From: Lentisphaeria bacterium
Lineage (GTDB): Bacteria; Verrucomicrobiota; Lentisphaeria; JABSQK01; UBA12247
Direction of reading: 5' to 3'
Length of the DNA stretch: 5,020 bases
Assembly (NCBI GenBank): GCA_003477185.1
Contig: DMTJ01000414.1
Span: forward strand, 1,910-6,929
Under the pieces are notes generated by a model, which ran no database searches, was not told where the DNA came from, and was given only the letters and a program-made list of their open reading frames with translations. The stretch's first letter is position 1. Every line of letters starts with the position of its first letter. Below, one piece after another: positions 1 through 5,020 of this stretch. The translations under genes were made by a program, and so were the position numbers.

Positions 1-410
1 GCCTTGAGATTGCCGGTGAAGCCGAGCCACGTCTCGCGGTTGTGCGCCAGCATCAGAATAATTATCTCGGCATGCAGCTAGATCACGTAGACTTTCAGGA
101 AGTTCTACCAGAGCAGCTCGTGACGATAGAAGTAGCAGTCAACCTGCATGGCGATCCGGTGGGCATGGCACGTGGAGGCCAACTCCGCCAGATGCTGTAC
201 ACTCTTGAGCTTCGCGTCCCGGCGGGTGCCATTCCAGATCACATCGACGCTGATGTCGTGGATATGGAACTGAATGACAAGCTTCACATTAGTGACCTCG
301 CACTGCCCCAAGGCGCAATTCCTGTCCTTGAAGGCAGAGTCCTTGTCGCTCAAGTCACCACCGGTCGTGGCGGCAGCGACGATGATGATGACGACGACGC
401 TGGCGAATAG
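1..410 (+). CDS. rplY: 50S ribosomal protein L25 (CTC/TL5 type), 3' part only
   Basis: L25 binds 5S rRNA in the large ribosomal subunit. The gene is cut by the left edge; the first complete codon is at 3 and about 135 residues are visible before the TAG stop. The visible part begins near the end of the 5S-binding domain, with the family hallmark LDHVDFQEV (codons from about position 78). It continues into the beta-rich C-terminal domain typical of the long CTC/TL5 form, recognised by the stretch around PDHIDADVVDMELNDKLHISDLALPQG. A GTG at 42 lies in frame but falls inside the conserved domain, so it is not the real start. The protein ends in a Gly/Ser linker and seven consecutive Asp before AGE; acidic tails are common in this family. 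It is followed 55 bp later by pth, a frequent pairing. The family call is firm; the N-terminus cannot be seen. Confidence 0.92.
   Translation, partial: LEIAGEAEPRLAVVRQHQNNYLGMQLDHVDFQEVLPEQLVTIEVAVNLHGDPVGMARGGQLRQMLYTLELRVPAGAIPDHIDADVVDMELNDKLHISDLALPQGAIPVLEGRVLVAQVTTGRGGSDDDDDDDAGE
378..398 (+). repeat. (GAY)7 trinucleotide run encoding a poly-Asp tail
   Basis: Seven consecutive Asp codons (GAC, three GAT, three GAC) lie just before the L25 stop. The mix of GAT and GAC is an imperfect microsatellite that could vary in length between strains, changing only the acidic tail. Confidence 0.75.
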
Positions 411-421
411 AACCACGAACT

Positions 422-429
422 AGGAGGTG
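422..429 (+). promoter_or_regulatory. Strong Shine-Dalgarno-like AGGAGGTG, oddly far from pth start
   Basis: AGGAGGTG is almost the full anti-Shine-Dalgarno complement. It lies 36 bases before the pth ATG at 466, far outside usual spacing. The pth frame is closed by TGA at 433 and TAA at 442, so pth cannot start near it. A short frame of 18 codons (GTG 429 or CTG 432 to TGA 483-485) follows it and overlaps the pth start, but the spacing is too tight for normal initiation. Whether the site acts by RNA folding, by coupling, or not at all cannot be decided here. Confidence 0.4.
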
Positions 430-465
430 TGCTGACCACGATAAATTCTCTCACTCTATCCTCTT

Positions 466-1089
466 ATGAACGCGCACAGAACTGAACCACTGCATCTGAT
501 CGTGGGCCTGGGCAATCCAGGCAACGAATACGAAGCAACACGCCATAACATCGGCTTTATGCTGGTTGATCAAGTTCGGAAACGGCTCGGCTGGCAGAAT
601 CGCGAGGTGCAACACACCGCCGATAGCTTTGTTTGCGAAGGCTCGGTGGGTTGCAGAAAACTCTGGTTGCAGAAACCGCAGACCTACATGAATTGCAGCG
701 GCAACGCCGTCGCAAAGTGGGTTCGCAAGCAGCAGATTTCTCCAGCATCAGTTTTGCTCGTGTACGATGACATGGATCTACCGTTAGGCAGGATGCGCTT
801 TCGCACCAAAGGCAGCAGCGGTGGCCACAGAGGCGTACAGAGCGTAGCAGATGAGTTGCAAACCGGCGGGTTTAACCGCTTGCGACTGGGAATAGGACAC
901 GGAGAGAACGGAACAATTGACCATGTACTGAGCGGCTTCAGCGCCGATGAGCTCCCCATTGTGGAACTCGTGCTAGCAAAAGCCACAGAGGCAGTCATGG
1001 CAGCAATTGGTAGGGACGTCAGCACAGCGATGAGCTTATACAACGGAATCACAGTGACTTTAGAACAGACGGAGATAGAAAACGCATGA
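466..1089 (+). CDS. pth: Peptidyl-tRNA hydrolase
   Basis: This cytosolic enzyme cleaves the ester bond of peptidyl-tRNAs that fall off the ribosome, recycling tRNA. The 207 residues match the usual length of about 190-210. The family signature GLGNPGNEYEATRHNIGF is at residues 14-31, giving the substrate-binding Asn17 and the catalytic base His27 (E. coli Asn10 and His20). PQTYMNCSGNAV at 71-82 supplies Asn76 (E. coli Asn68). YDDMDLP at 100-106 supplies Asp101 (E. coli Asp93). The SSGGH motif at 117-121 is followed by Arg122, where E. coli and many other Pth proteins have Asn114; this is the only obvious departure at the active site. ATG 466 is the first start after in-frame stops at 433 and 442, and it places the signature normally, but no ribosome binding site lies at a usual distance. 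The stop overlaps the rpsF start as ATGA, implying translational coupling. Confidence 0.97.
   Translation: MNAHRTEPLHLIVGLGNPGNEYEATRHNIGFMLVDQVRKRLGWQNREVQHTADSFVCEGSVGCRKLWLQKPQTYMNCSGNAVAKWVRKQQISPASVLLVYDDMDLPLGRMRFRTKGSSGGHRGVQSVADELQTGGFNRLRLGIGHGENGTIDHVLSGFSADELPIVELVLAKATEAVMAAIGRDVSTAMSLYNGITVTLEQTEIENA
1071..1074 (+). promoter_or_regulatory. Ribosome binding site of rpsF
   Basis: GGAG lies inside the last codons of pth, 11 bases before the rpsF ATG at 1086. Spacing is slightly long. Together with the ATGA overlap it suggests that rpsF is reached mainly by ribosomes finishing pth. Confidence 0.5.
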
Positions 1090-1433
1090 AATTACGGAAA
1101 TATCAGGCCATCCTGATCGTAGATGACCGCAAGTTTGACGATGGCGGCGACGCTTTCATGGAGAGCGTTGGTGAAGTAATCACCGAATTGGGCGGCACCT
1201 TGGACGCTTCCGAGAATCTGGGGCGACGCCAAATGGCCCACCCGATCCGTCGGCGGAATTCCGCGACATATTGGGAATTGCTTCTCACCCTGCCCGCTCA
1301 CGAGGTCGTAAACCTCAAAGACCGCTACCGCCTGAACAACGTGGTATTTCGTCTCGAGGTTTTCCTGTTCGACCGCCCGGAACTGTTCTCTAAGAACCCG
1401 GCGATTGCAGCGCAACCAAGCAGCGCTATCTAA
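1086..1433 (+). CDS. rpsF: 30S ribosomal protein S6
   Basis: S6 forms a heterodimer with S18 and binds the central domain of 16S rRNA on the 30S platform. The product has 115 residues, within the usual 95-135 range. Recognisable parts are the first beta strand KYQAILIVDD (5-14), the helix through EVITELGGT (30-38), the conserved block LGRRQMAHPIRRRNSATYWE (45-64) and the final strand NNVVFRLEVFLFD (84-96). A short Ala/Ser-rich tail follows. The start overlaps the pth stop by ATGA. Unlike in gammaproteobacteria, the S18 gene is not the next gene: ssb lies between, as in Firmicutes, Actinobacteria and many PVC bacteria. S6-S18 can autoregulate such operons through a leader RNA; here no untranslated leader is available because rpsF abuts pth. 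Confidence 0.96.
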   Translation: MKLRKYQAILIVDDRKFDDGGDAFMESVGEVITELGGTLDASENLGRRQMAHPIRRRNSATYWELLLTLPAHEVVNLKDRYRLNNVVFRLEVFLFDRPELFSKNPAIAAQPSSAI

Positions 1434-1467
1434 GGACGCCGCGGAATGATGTGGAATTGCAACGAGC

Positions 1468-1899
1468 ATGGTTTCCCTCAATACAGTCGTTCTCTTGGGA
1501 CATCTGACACGAGAGCCACAACTGCGCTATTCCACATCTGGCCGGCCGCTGTGCGATCTGGGGTTGGCGATCAACCGACGCAGGCGCGAAGAGGACGAAG
1601 TATGCTTTCTGGATGTACAAGTGACAGGACGCCAAGCGGAGAACTGCAAAAGTTATCTTCGCCGTGGCACCACCGTGCTGATTCACGGTCGCTTATACAC
1701 TCATACCTGGACGGATCGTCACAGTCAGGAGCAGCGTCAGTTGCGCGTCCTCGCCGAGCACGTACAGTTGATGGCCTCGGAGAACCGCCGCGGCGACGAC
1801 CTGAGACCACTTCCAGTCGAGGAGCCACCGCTTGCCATCCAGCCGGAGCTTCCGCCCCCCTTCCCAGCAGCGGATCCGCCCGAAGCGGAATCGTTCTAA
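1468..1899 (+). CDS. ssb: Single-stranded DNA-binding protein, short, with a degenerate C-terminal tip
   Basis: SSB coats single-stranded DNA during replication, recombination and repair and recruits partners through its C-terminal tip. The OB fold covers residues 1 to about 107: NTVVLLGHLTREPQLRY near the start, then FLDVQVTGRQAENCKSYLRRG and the strand pair around HGRLYTHTWTD. The equivalent of the DNA-stacking Trp54 of E. coli appears to be Thr, whereas a Trp is kept in HTWTD (E. coli Trp88). The tail is short and rich in Pro and Glu, and ends PPEAESF: the final Phe is kept, but the usual DDDIPF pattern is not. Neither of the other two frames at this end encodes a better tip, so a frameshift is not indicated. 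ATG 1468 is the only start after the in-frame TGA at 1447; only a weak GGA precedes it. A longer overlapping frame (1446-1913) is a shadow. The position between rpsF and rpsR supports the call. Confidence 0.93.
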   Translation: MVSLNTVVLLGHLTREPQLRYSTSGRPLCDLGLAINRRRREEDEVCFLDVQVTGRQAENCKSYLRRGTTVLIHGRLYTHTWTDRHSQEQRQLRVLAEHVQLMASENRRGDDLRPLPVEEPPLAIQPELPPPFPAADPPEAESF

Positions 1900-1928
1900 C
1901 CAAAGTTTTGTAAATAAAGTCGACAGTC

Positions 1929-1936
1929 AAGGAGAG
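1929..1936 (+). promoter_or_regulatory. Ribosome binding site of rpsR
   Basis: AAGGAGAG lies 8 bases before the rpsR ATG at 1945. It is the clearest Shine-Dalgarno site in the window and fixes the rpsR start. The preceding stretch (1905-1920) is AT-rich, but no convincing -35/-10 pair was found. Confidence 0.8.
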
Positions 1937-1944
1937 AAAAAAGT

Positions 1945-2178
1945 ATGGCCCCACCAAAGAAACGTCGCCGCGTTGTGCGCAACACCCGGCCAAAGGTCTG
2001 CCGGTTCTGCGAAGACGCTATCGTATACATCGATTATCGTGACAACCTGCTACTTCGTCGGTTCATCACCGAGAAAGGCAAGATTGTACCTCGCCGCGTT
2101 ACGGGAACCTGCCCAAATCATCAGAAGATGCTGTCTCGCGCCATCAAGCGCGCCCGATCGCTCTCTGTGGTGAAGTAA
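1945..2178 (+). CDS. rpsR: 30S ribosomal protein S18, zinc-binding (C+) form
   Basis: S18 partners S6 on the 30S platform. The 77 residues match the family length. A basic N-terminus (PPKKRRR at 3-9) is followed by CRFC (Cys19, Cys22), the conserved block around YRDNLLLRRFITEKGKIVPRR (31-51), TGTCPNHQ (Cys56, His59) and the C-terminal RAIKRAR helix (65-71). The CxxC plus CxxH arrangement is that of the C+ S18 paralogue, predicted to bind zinc; organisms with zinc-sparing variants have a C- copy elsewhere. The start is fixed by a good ribosome binding site. It is followed by rplI after 12 bp, and the rpsR stop TAA overlaps the rplI ribosome binding site, so the two are probably translationally coupled. 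Confidence 0.97.
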   Translation: MAPPKKRRRVVRNTRPKVCRFCEDAIVYIDYRDNLLLRRFITEKGKIVPRRVTGTCPNHQKMLSRAIKRARSLSVVK

Positions 2179-2182
2179 GGAG
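2177..2182 (+). promoter_or_regulatory. Ribosome binding site of rplI overlapping the rpsR stop
   Basis: AAGGAG begins within the rpsR TAA stop and lies 8 bases before the rplI ATG at 2191. The overlap indicates termination-reinitiation coupling of S18 and L9. Confidence 0.75.
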
Positions 2183-2190
2183 TCACAGAC

Positions 2191-2640
2191 ATGTCAGTTG
2201 AACTTATTCTCCTGGACAACATCGAGCACTTGGGAAACATTGGTGACCAAGTCCGCGTTGCACCTGGCTATGCCCGGAATTATCTCATGCCTCGCGGTCT
2301 GGCGACCAAAGCCTCCCCCGGCACCTTGCGTCAGCTAGAATCTCGCAAGAAGATTGTAGCAGCGCGTATGGCCGCCGAAATGAAGGAATGGCAAGCAGTT
2401 GCTGAGCGCATTCAGGCTCACTCCGTGTCCATCCCGGTGCAGGCAGATGACGACGAGCACCTCTATGGCTCCGTCACCCAGCAGCAGATCGTGGACGCAT
2501 TCAAGGATATCGAAGTGAATTTGCAACGTCGGCAGGTCGCCCTGGGCGAGCCAATCCGCGCGCTCGGTGTGTACACCGTCGAGATTCACCTGCATCCGGA
2601 AGTAAGAACAGAAGCAAAGGTCTGGGTAGTCCGGGCCTAA
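2191..2640 (+). CDS. rplI: 50S ribosomal protein L9
   Basis: L9 binds 23S rRNA at the base of the L1 stalk and extends outward by a long helix, influencing reading-frame maintenance. The 149 residues equal the usual length. The N-terminal rRNA-binding domain carries the signature GYARNYLMPRGLA at 26-38. A helical connector follows at about 42-76, rich in Arg, Lys, Glu and Ala. The C-terminal domain starts near 77 and contains the conserved LYGSVT (91-96) and the ALGEPIRALGVYTVEIHLHPEV stretch from 117. Start and frame are supported by the ribosome binding site at 2177. rpmA follows after 24 bp with no terminator between them. Confidence 0.97.
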   Translation: MSVELILLDNIEHLGNIGDQVRVAPGYARNYLMPRGLATKASPGTLRQLESRKKIVAARMAAEMKEWQAVAERIQAHSVSIPVQADDDEHLYGSVTQQQIVDAFKDIEVNLQRRQVALGEPIRALGVYTVEIHLHPEVRTEAKVWVVRA

Positions 2641-2652
2641 GCAGCATACAAC

Positions 2653-2656
2653 GGAG
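2653..2656 (+). promoter_or_regulatory. Ribosome binding site of rpmA
   Basis: GGAG lies 8 bases before the rpmA ATG at 2665 in the short gap after rplI. It is a short but well-placed Shine-Dalgarno match. Confidence 0.6.
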
Positions 2657-2664
2657 TTGTCGTT

Positions 2665-2925
2665 ATGGCACATAAGAAAGGTCAATCAAGCAGCCGGAAC
2701 GGCCGCGATAGTAATCCGCAATATCGCGGAGTGAAATTGTACGGTGGCCAGAAATGCACTGCCGGTAGCATCATTATCCGCCAGTGCGGGACGAAGTTCC
2801 ATCCAGGAAAGAACGTAGGCGTTGGCAGTGACTACACATTGTTCGCGCTAGTCGACGGAACGGTCTTGTACCAGAAGAGCCGTCGTCGCGTACATGTGGT
2901 CCCAGCTGAGGCCGCAGAAGCGTAA
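2665..2925 (+). CDS. rpmA: 50S ribosomal protein L27
   Basis: L27 reaches the peptidyl transferase centre with its flexible N-terminus and helps position tRNA ends. The 86 residues match the family. The protein begins directly with MAHKKG, so it lacks the cleavable N-terminal extension found in Firmicutes. The family block [15 protein letters not shown] is at 10-24. GGQ at 27-29 and [16 protein letters not shown] from 39 follow, then [12 protein letters not shown] (56-67). Two Cys (31 and 41) sit in the central strands; only the first is at a position where a zinc or redox role has no precedent I know of, so I assign none. In most bacteria rpmA follows rplU (L21) and precedes obgE; here it is the terminal ribosomal gene after rplI, and no L21 gene is present in the window. 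Confidence 0.97.
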   Translation: MAHKKGQSSSRNGRDSNPQYRGVKLYGGQKCTAGSIIIRQCGTKFHPGKNVGVGSDYTLFALVDGTVLYQKSRRRVHVVPAEAAEA

Positions 2926-2939
2926 ACGGTCTTCTGTCG

Positions 2940-3443
2940 TTGCAAGTCTTTGCCTACGGGTCGTTGATCTGGCACCCGGGTTTTCCGTTCCGTACTGTGC
3001 GTAAGGGATGGTTACCCGGGTGGAGACGCGTCCTCTGGCAAGGATCGACAGACCACCGCGGGTGCCCCGGCTCCCCCGGTAGGGTGGTGACGCTGGTTCC
3101 GGACCAGACCGCCCAGTGCCTAGGCTTGCTTTACACCGTCGAGCCGGGCCACGAATCCTCTACTCGCTCGTACCTTGATGTCCGTGAGCAAGGCGGCTAC
3201 CTCCCGCGCAACGCGGCCGTTCTTCCGGATAATGACCAGGCTTTGTTTTATGTCGCCGAGCCGAACAATCCGAACTTCTTGGGGCCCAGCCCACTGCCAC
3301 AGCTAGTGGCCCAAATCCTTGCGGCCCATGGCCCCAGCGGCCCAAATCTGGAATACGTCCTGAAGCTGCATTGGGCTCTCCAGAAGCATGGCATTGTGGA
3401 TGCTCATATCAGCGAGATAGCCGCTCAGTTGCAGGCGAGCTAG
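2940..3443 (+). CDS. ChaC-like gamma-glutamylcyclotransferase
   Basis: ChaC-family enzymes release 5-oxoproline from gamma-glutamyl substrates, glutathione in characterised members. At 167 residues it is near the length of ChaC2-type proteins. The family features are in order: FAYGSLIWHPGF at 4-15 (substrate-binding YGSL loop), QGSTDHRGCPGSPGRVVTL at 34-52, SYLDVREQGGY at 77-87 with Glu83 at the catalytic acid/base position, and AEPNNPNFLGP at 106-116. The C-terminal helices (118-167) match the family. The start is TTG 2940: it lies immediately before the first beta strand, and no ATG or GTG is available nearby in frame. No Shine-Dalgarno site is visible, so translation may depend on coupling to rpmA, 14 bp upstream. 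The stop is TAG 3441. Substrate is inferred from family only; nothing here shows that the host makes glutathione. Confidence 0.87.
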   Translation: MQVFAYGSLIWHPGFPFRTVRKGWLPGWRRVLWQGSTDHRGCPGSPGRVVTLVPDQTAQCLGLLYTVEPGHESSTRSYLDVREQGGYLPRNAAVLPDNDQALFYVAEPNNPNFLGPSPLPQLVAQILAAHGPSGPNLEYVLKLHWALQKHGIVDAHISEIAAQLQAS

Positions 3444-3581
3444 GCACGATTGGTCTCGCGCGGTTGGCGTTGGTCCGCTAGGGTTTACTGTGCTACCCGG
3501 CGGAGGCGCTCCTGCAGTCGCGAGAGCGACTCTCCATTGCCTTTTCTAGCCTTGCTCCTGCTGCGCGGACCCCAAGATCTG
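3444..3581 (+). other. Non-coding spacer between ChaC-like gene and kinase, with small inverted repeats
   Basis: This 138-bp stretch has no gene. The kinase frame stays open across it back to the ChaC stop, with possible TTG starts at 3450, 3537 and 3552, but its translation is Arg/Ser-rich and unlike a protein domain, so I treat it as untranslated. It contains three short inverted repeats: GGGT/ACCC (3481-3484 with 3495-3498), GGAG/CTCC (3502-3505 with 3509-3512), and a 6-bp stem at 3516-3531. No convincing sigma-70 promoter was found by eye. Confidence 0.5.
3516..3531 (+). other. Perfect 6-bp hairpin with GAGA (GNRA-type) loop
   Basis: AGTCGC pairs perfectly with GCGACT around the loop GAGA. 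A short T run (3542-3545) follows only 10 bases later, so it is a poor intrinsic terminator. It could be a weak terminator, an mRNA stabilising element at the end of the operon, or chance. Confidence 0.35.
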
Positions 3582-5020
3582 ATGGAAGTAAAATTCAATT
3601 GCACCTTCTGCCGCCGCAAGATTTCTGCGGGCCGGGAGTATGCTGGAATGTTGGTAGACTGCCCGTCATGCGGCTGCAAACTTGACGTCCCCTCTCCCGC
3701 CTTCAATACTGGTGATCGGCTAGGCAAGTATATCATCGACCAGTGCCTCGGCGCCGGGGCGATGGGTGAGGTGTATCTTGCTCAAGAAGACGGCGGCTTT
3801 GCCGAGGTAGCCCTGAAAGTGATCTCCTTGAAAGGAGTGGACCAGGAAGACCTGGAGCGTTTCCAAAAGGAAGTAAAGCTCCAAGCCAGCATTCACCATC
3901 CCAATATTGTCCCGGCCTACAAAGCTGGCGAAGTGGATGGCTACCACTTTCTGGCAATGGCCTACATCGAAGGGGAATCTCTAGCAGACCGGCAATCTCG
4001 CGTCGGGCGTATGGACGAGCAGGAGGTTCTGGAGATCGGCCAGACGATCTCCAAAGCCCTTCACTACGCTTGGGAAGAGGTAAACCTTCTGCACCGGGAC
4101 ATCAAGCCAGCGAACATCATGCTGGATAAGAATGGCCATGTCATGCTCGCGGACCTGGGAATCGCGAAGAGCAGCAACCTGGACCCTGGCCTTACTACGG
4201 TCGGTTTCGCTTTGGGAACCCCAGACTACATGAGCCCCGAGCAGGCACGTGTCGAGACTGTGGACTGCCGAACGGACATTTATGCGTTGGGAGCGACCCT
4301 GTTTCATTTGCTCGCCGGTGAGCCCCCGCACGATGCCAACTCGGTCGCAGAGGTCCTGGCAAACAAGTTCAATCTGCCAGCACCGGATGTCCGCGAGTTT
4401 AACCCCGCAATCAGTGCAAATACTGCCCGTCTGTTACAGCGAATGCTTTCCCGTAGCCGTGAGAAACGAGCAGAAGATTGGCTGGCGCAAGAAGGCGAGT
4501 TTAAGCGCGTTCTTGTCGGGAAGCCCCCGGAGGCTCCCGCCCCGGTTCCCGTTGCAATTAAAACAGTGGATAAGCCAGCTGAGGAGCCAGCTCAGGTGAC
4601 CTTTCACCGGTCCCCTAGGAAATTTCGGCGGGCGGACCGGAAGGTTGGGATGGCCAAGGGCGGCTGCGCGGGAACCGGCGTCGGAATCGTTGTCTTCCTG
4701 GCTATTCTGGCCTTGATTGCGGGCGCATTTGTCATGAACCGGTCGACGCCTGCCGTCGTTCCGCAGGACACTGTGGTAGAAGCTCCCCCTCCCCTCCCGC
4801 CCCCAGAGCCCGTTCTGCTTCCCGCTGAGACAGCGCCCACGGTCCCTGAAGAGCCTGCGGCCCTGGCAGACGCACAGCGCAGTCTGGCTTCTCAGTTGAT
4901 CGAGAGCGGTGATTTCAAAGTAGCGGATCGCCTGATCAAGGAGCTAGCAGCTAAGGGGAATACCGTCGCCTCGCTGACCAAGCAGTATGATGCCGCCGTG
5001 CGGCTCGCGCAGGAACCAGC
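3582..5020 (+). CDS. Membrane-anchored Ser/Thr protein kinase with N-terminal zinc ribbon, 3' end missing
   Basis: This Hanks-type kinase phosphorylates Ser/Thr residues on unknown targets. The gene runs off the right edge; 479 codons are visible without a stop. Residues 7-30 form a zinc ribbon: CTFC (Cys7, Cys10) and CPSC (Cys27, Cys30). The kinase domain covers about 47-310: glycine loop LGAGAMGEVY (56-65), ATP-anchoring Lys79 in ALKVI, helix-C Glu97, catalytic loop HRDIKPAN (171-178, Asp173 and Asn178), DLG (191-193) replacing DFG, GTPDYMSPEQ (212-221), structural Asp232 and Arg296. All catalytic residues are present and it is an RD kinase. A basic stretch (346-359) precedes one transmembrane helix (about 366-385), which puts the kinase in the cytoplasm. 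Outside follow a Pro-rich linker (390-425) and a probably helical region. ATG 3582 is chosen because it directly precedes the ribbon; no good ribosome binding site is seen. This architecture is common in the PVC group. Confidence 0.93.
   Translation, partial: MEVKFNCTFCRRKISAGREYAGMLVDCPSCGCKLDVPSPAFNTGDRLGKYIIDQCLGAGAMGEVYLAQEDGGFAEVALKVISLKGVDQEDLERFQKEVKLQASIHHPNIVPAYKAGEVDGYHFLAMAYIEGESLADRQSRVGRMDEQEVLEIGQTISKALHYAWEEVNLLHRDIKPANIMLDKNGHVMLADLGIAKSSNLDPGLTTVGFALGTPDYMSPEQARVETVDCRTDIYALGATLFHLLAGEPPHDANSVAEVLANKFNLPAPDVREFNPAISANTARLLQRMLSRSREKRAEDWLAQEGEFKRVLVGKPPEAPAPVPVAIKTVDKPAEEPAQVTFHRSPRKFRRADRKVGMAKGGCAGTGVGIVVFLAILALIAGAFVMNRSTPAVVPQDTVVEAPPPLPPPEPVLLPAETAPTVPEEPAALADAQRSLASQLIESGDFKVADRLIKELAAKGNTVASLTKQYDAAVRLAQEP

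Noticed and set aside
440..446. GATAAAT as a -10 promoter element before pth
   Set aside because: No acceptable -35 element lies about 17 bases upstream, so a promoter is not supported.
1020..1090. S6:S18-type autoregulatory leader RNA upstream of rpsF
   Set aside because: There is no untranslated leader, since rpsF overlaps pth, and I could not identify the characteristic bulged stem by eye.
1446..1913. 155-codon + strand frame overlapping ssb
   Set aside because: It is in another frame over the whole ssb gene, its translation has no recognisable domain, and ssb itself is clearly conserved.
1571..1993. 140-codon - strand frame across ssb and the start of rpsR
   Set aside because: Antisense to two certain genes; Arg/Gly-rich shadow translation without a domain.
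1832..2173. 113-codon + strand frame over the end of ssb and rpsR
   Set aside because: Out of frame with the certain S18 gene; no domain and no ribosome binding site of its own.
3441..3584. Possible fusion of the ChaC-like gene and kinase, because both share one frame separated by a single TAG and no other stop
   Set aside because: The 138-bp spacer translates to Arg/Ser-rich sequence unlike a linker or domain, the ChaC domain is complete before the TAG, and the kinase has an ATG right before its ribbon.
3485..3957. Three - strand frames covering the spacer and the kinase N-terminus
   Set aside because: They are antisense to the zinc ribbon and glycine loop of the kinase and show no family resemblance.
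4249..4599. 116-codon + strand frame inside the kinase region
   Set aside because: The kinase frame runs uninterrupted through this stretch with conserved kinase subdomains, so this frame is a shadow.

Overview
The window reads as bacterial chromosome with a compact, single-strand run of housekeeping genes followed by a signalling gene. All nine recognisable genes are on the + strand. The gene content (S6-SSB-S18-L9 core preceded by L25 and peptidyl-tRNA hydrolase, then a Ser/Thr kinase carrying an N-terminal zinc ribbon and a single membrane span) suggests a member of the Planctomycetes-Verrucomicrobia-Lentisphaerae-Kiritimatiellae group. That assignment is inference from gene order and kinase architecture, not from a marker search. 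Base composition looks moderately GC-rich throughout, with no obvious compositional break.

Positions 1-2925 hold the translation and replication block: the 3' part of rplY/ctc (L25, cut by the window edge), pth, rpsF (S6), ssb, rpsR (S18), rplI (L9) and rpmA (L27). Gaps are short: 55 bp between rplY and pth, a 4-bp ATGA overlap between pth and rpsF, then 34, 45, 12 and 24 bp. No convincing terminator or promoter interrupts them, so they look like one transcription unit. S6 and S18 bind each other on the 30S platform, L25, L9 and L27 belong to the 50S subunit, Pth recycles peptidyl-tRNA dropped by ribosomes, and SSB is the usual replication passenger of the S6-S18 pair. L27 sits here instead of directly after L21, its usual neighbour.

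Positions 2940-3443 encode a ChaC-like gamma-glutamylcyclotransferase that starts with TTG only 14 bp after rpmA, so it is probably the last gene of the block. Positions 3444-3581 are non-coding, with small inverted repeats. From 3582 to the right edge runs an incomplete Ser/Thr protein kinase: cysteine-pair zinc ribbon, complete kinase domain with all catalytic residues, basic juxtamembrane stretch, one transmembrane helix, proline-rich linker, and the start of a probably helical extracytoplasmic region.

I found no mobile element, CRISPR array, tRNA or rRNA, and no clear novel system. The points most worth a second look are the degenerate C-terminal tip of the SSB, the non-consensus Arg in the Pth active-site motif, the displaced rpmA, and the zinc-ribbon kinase.
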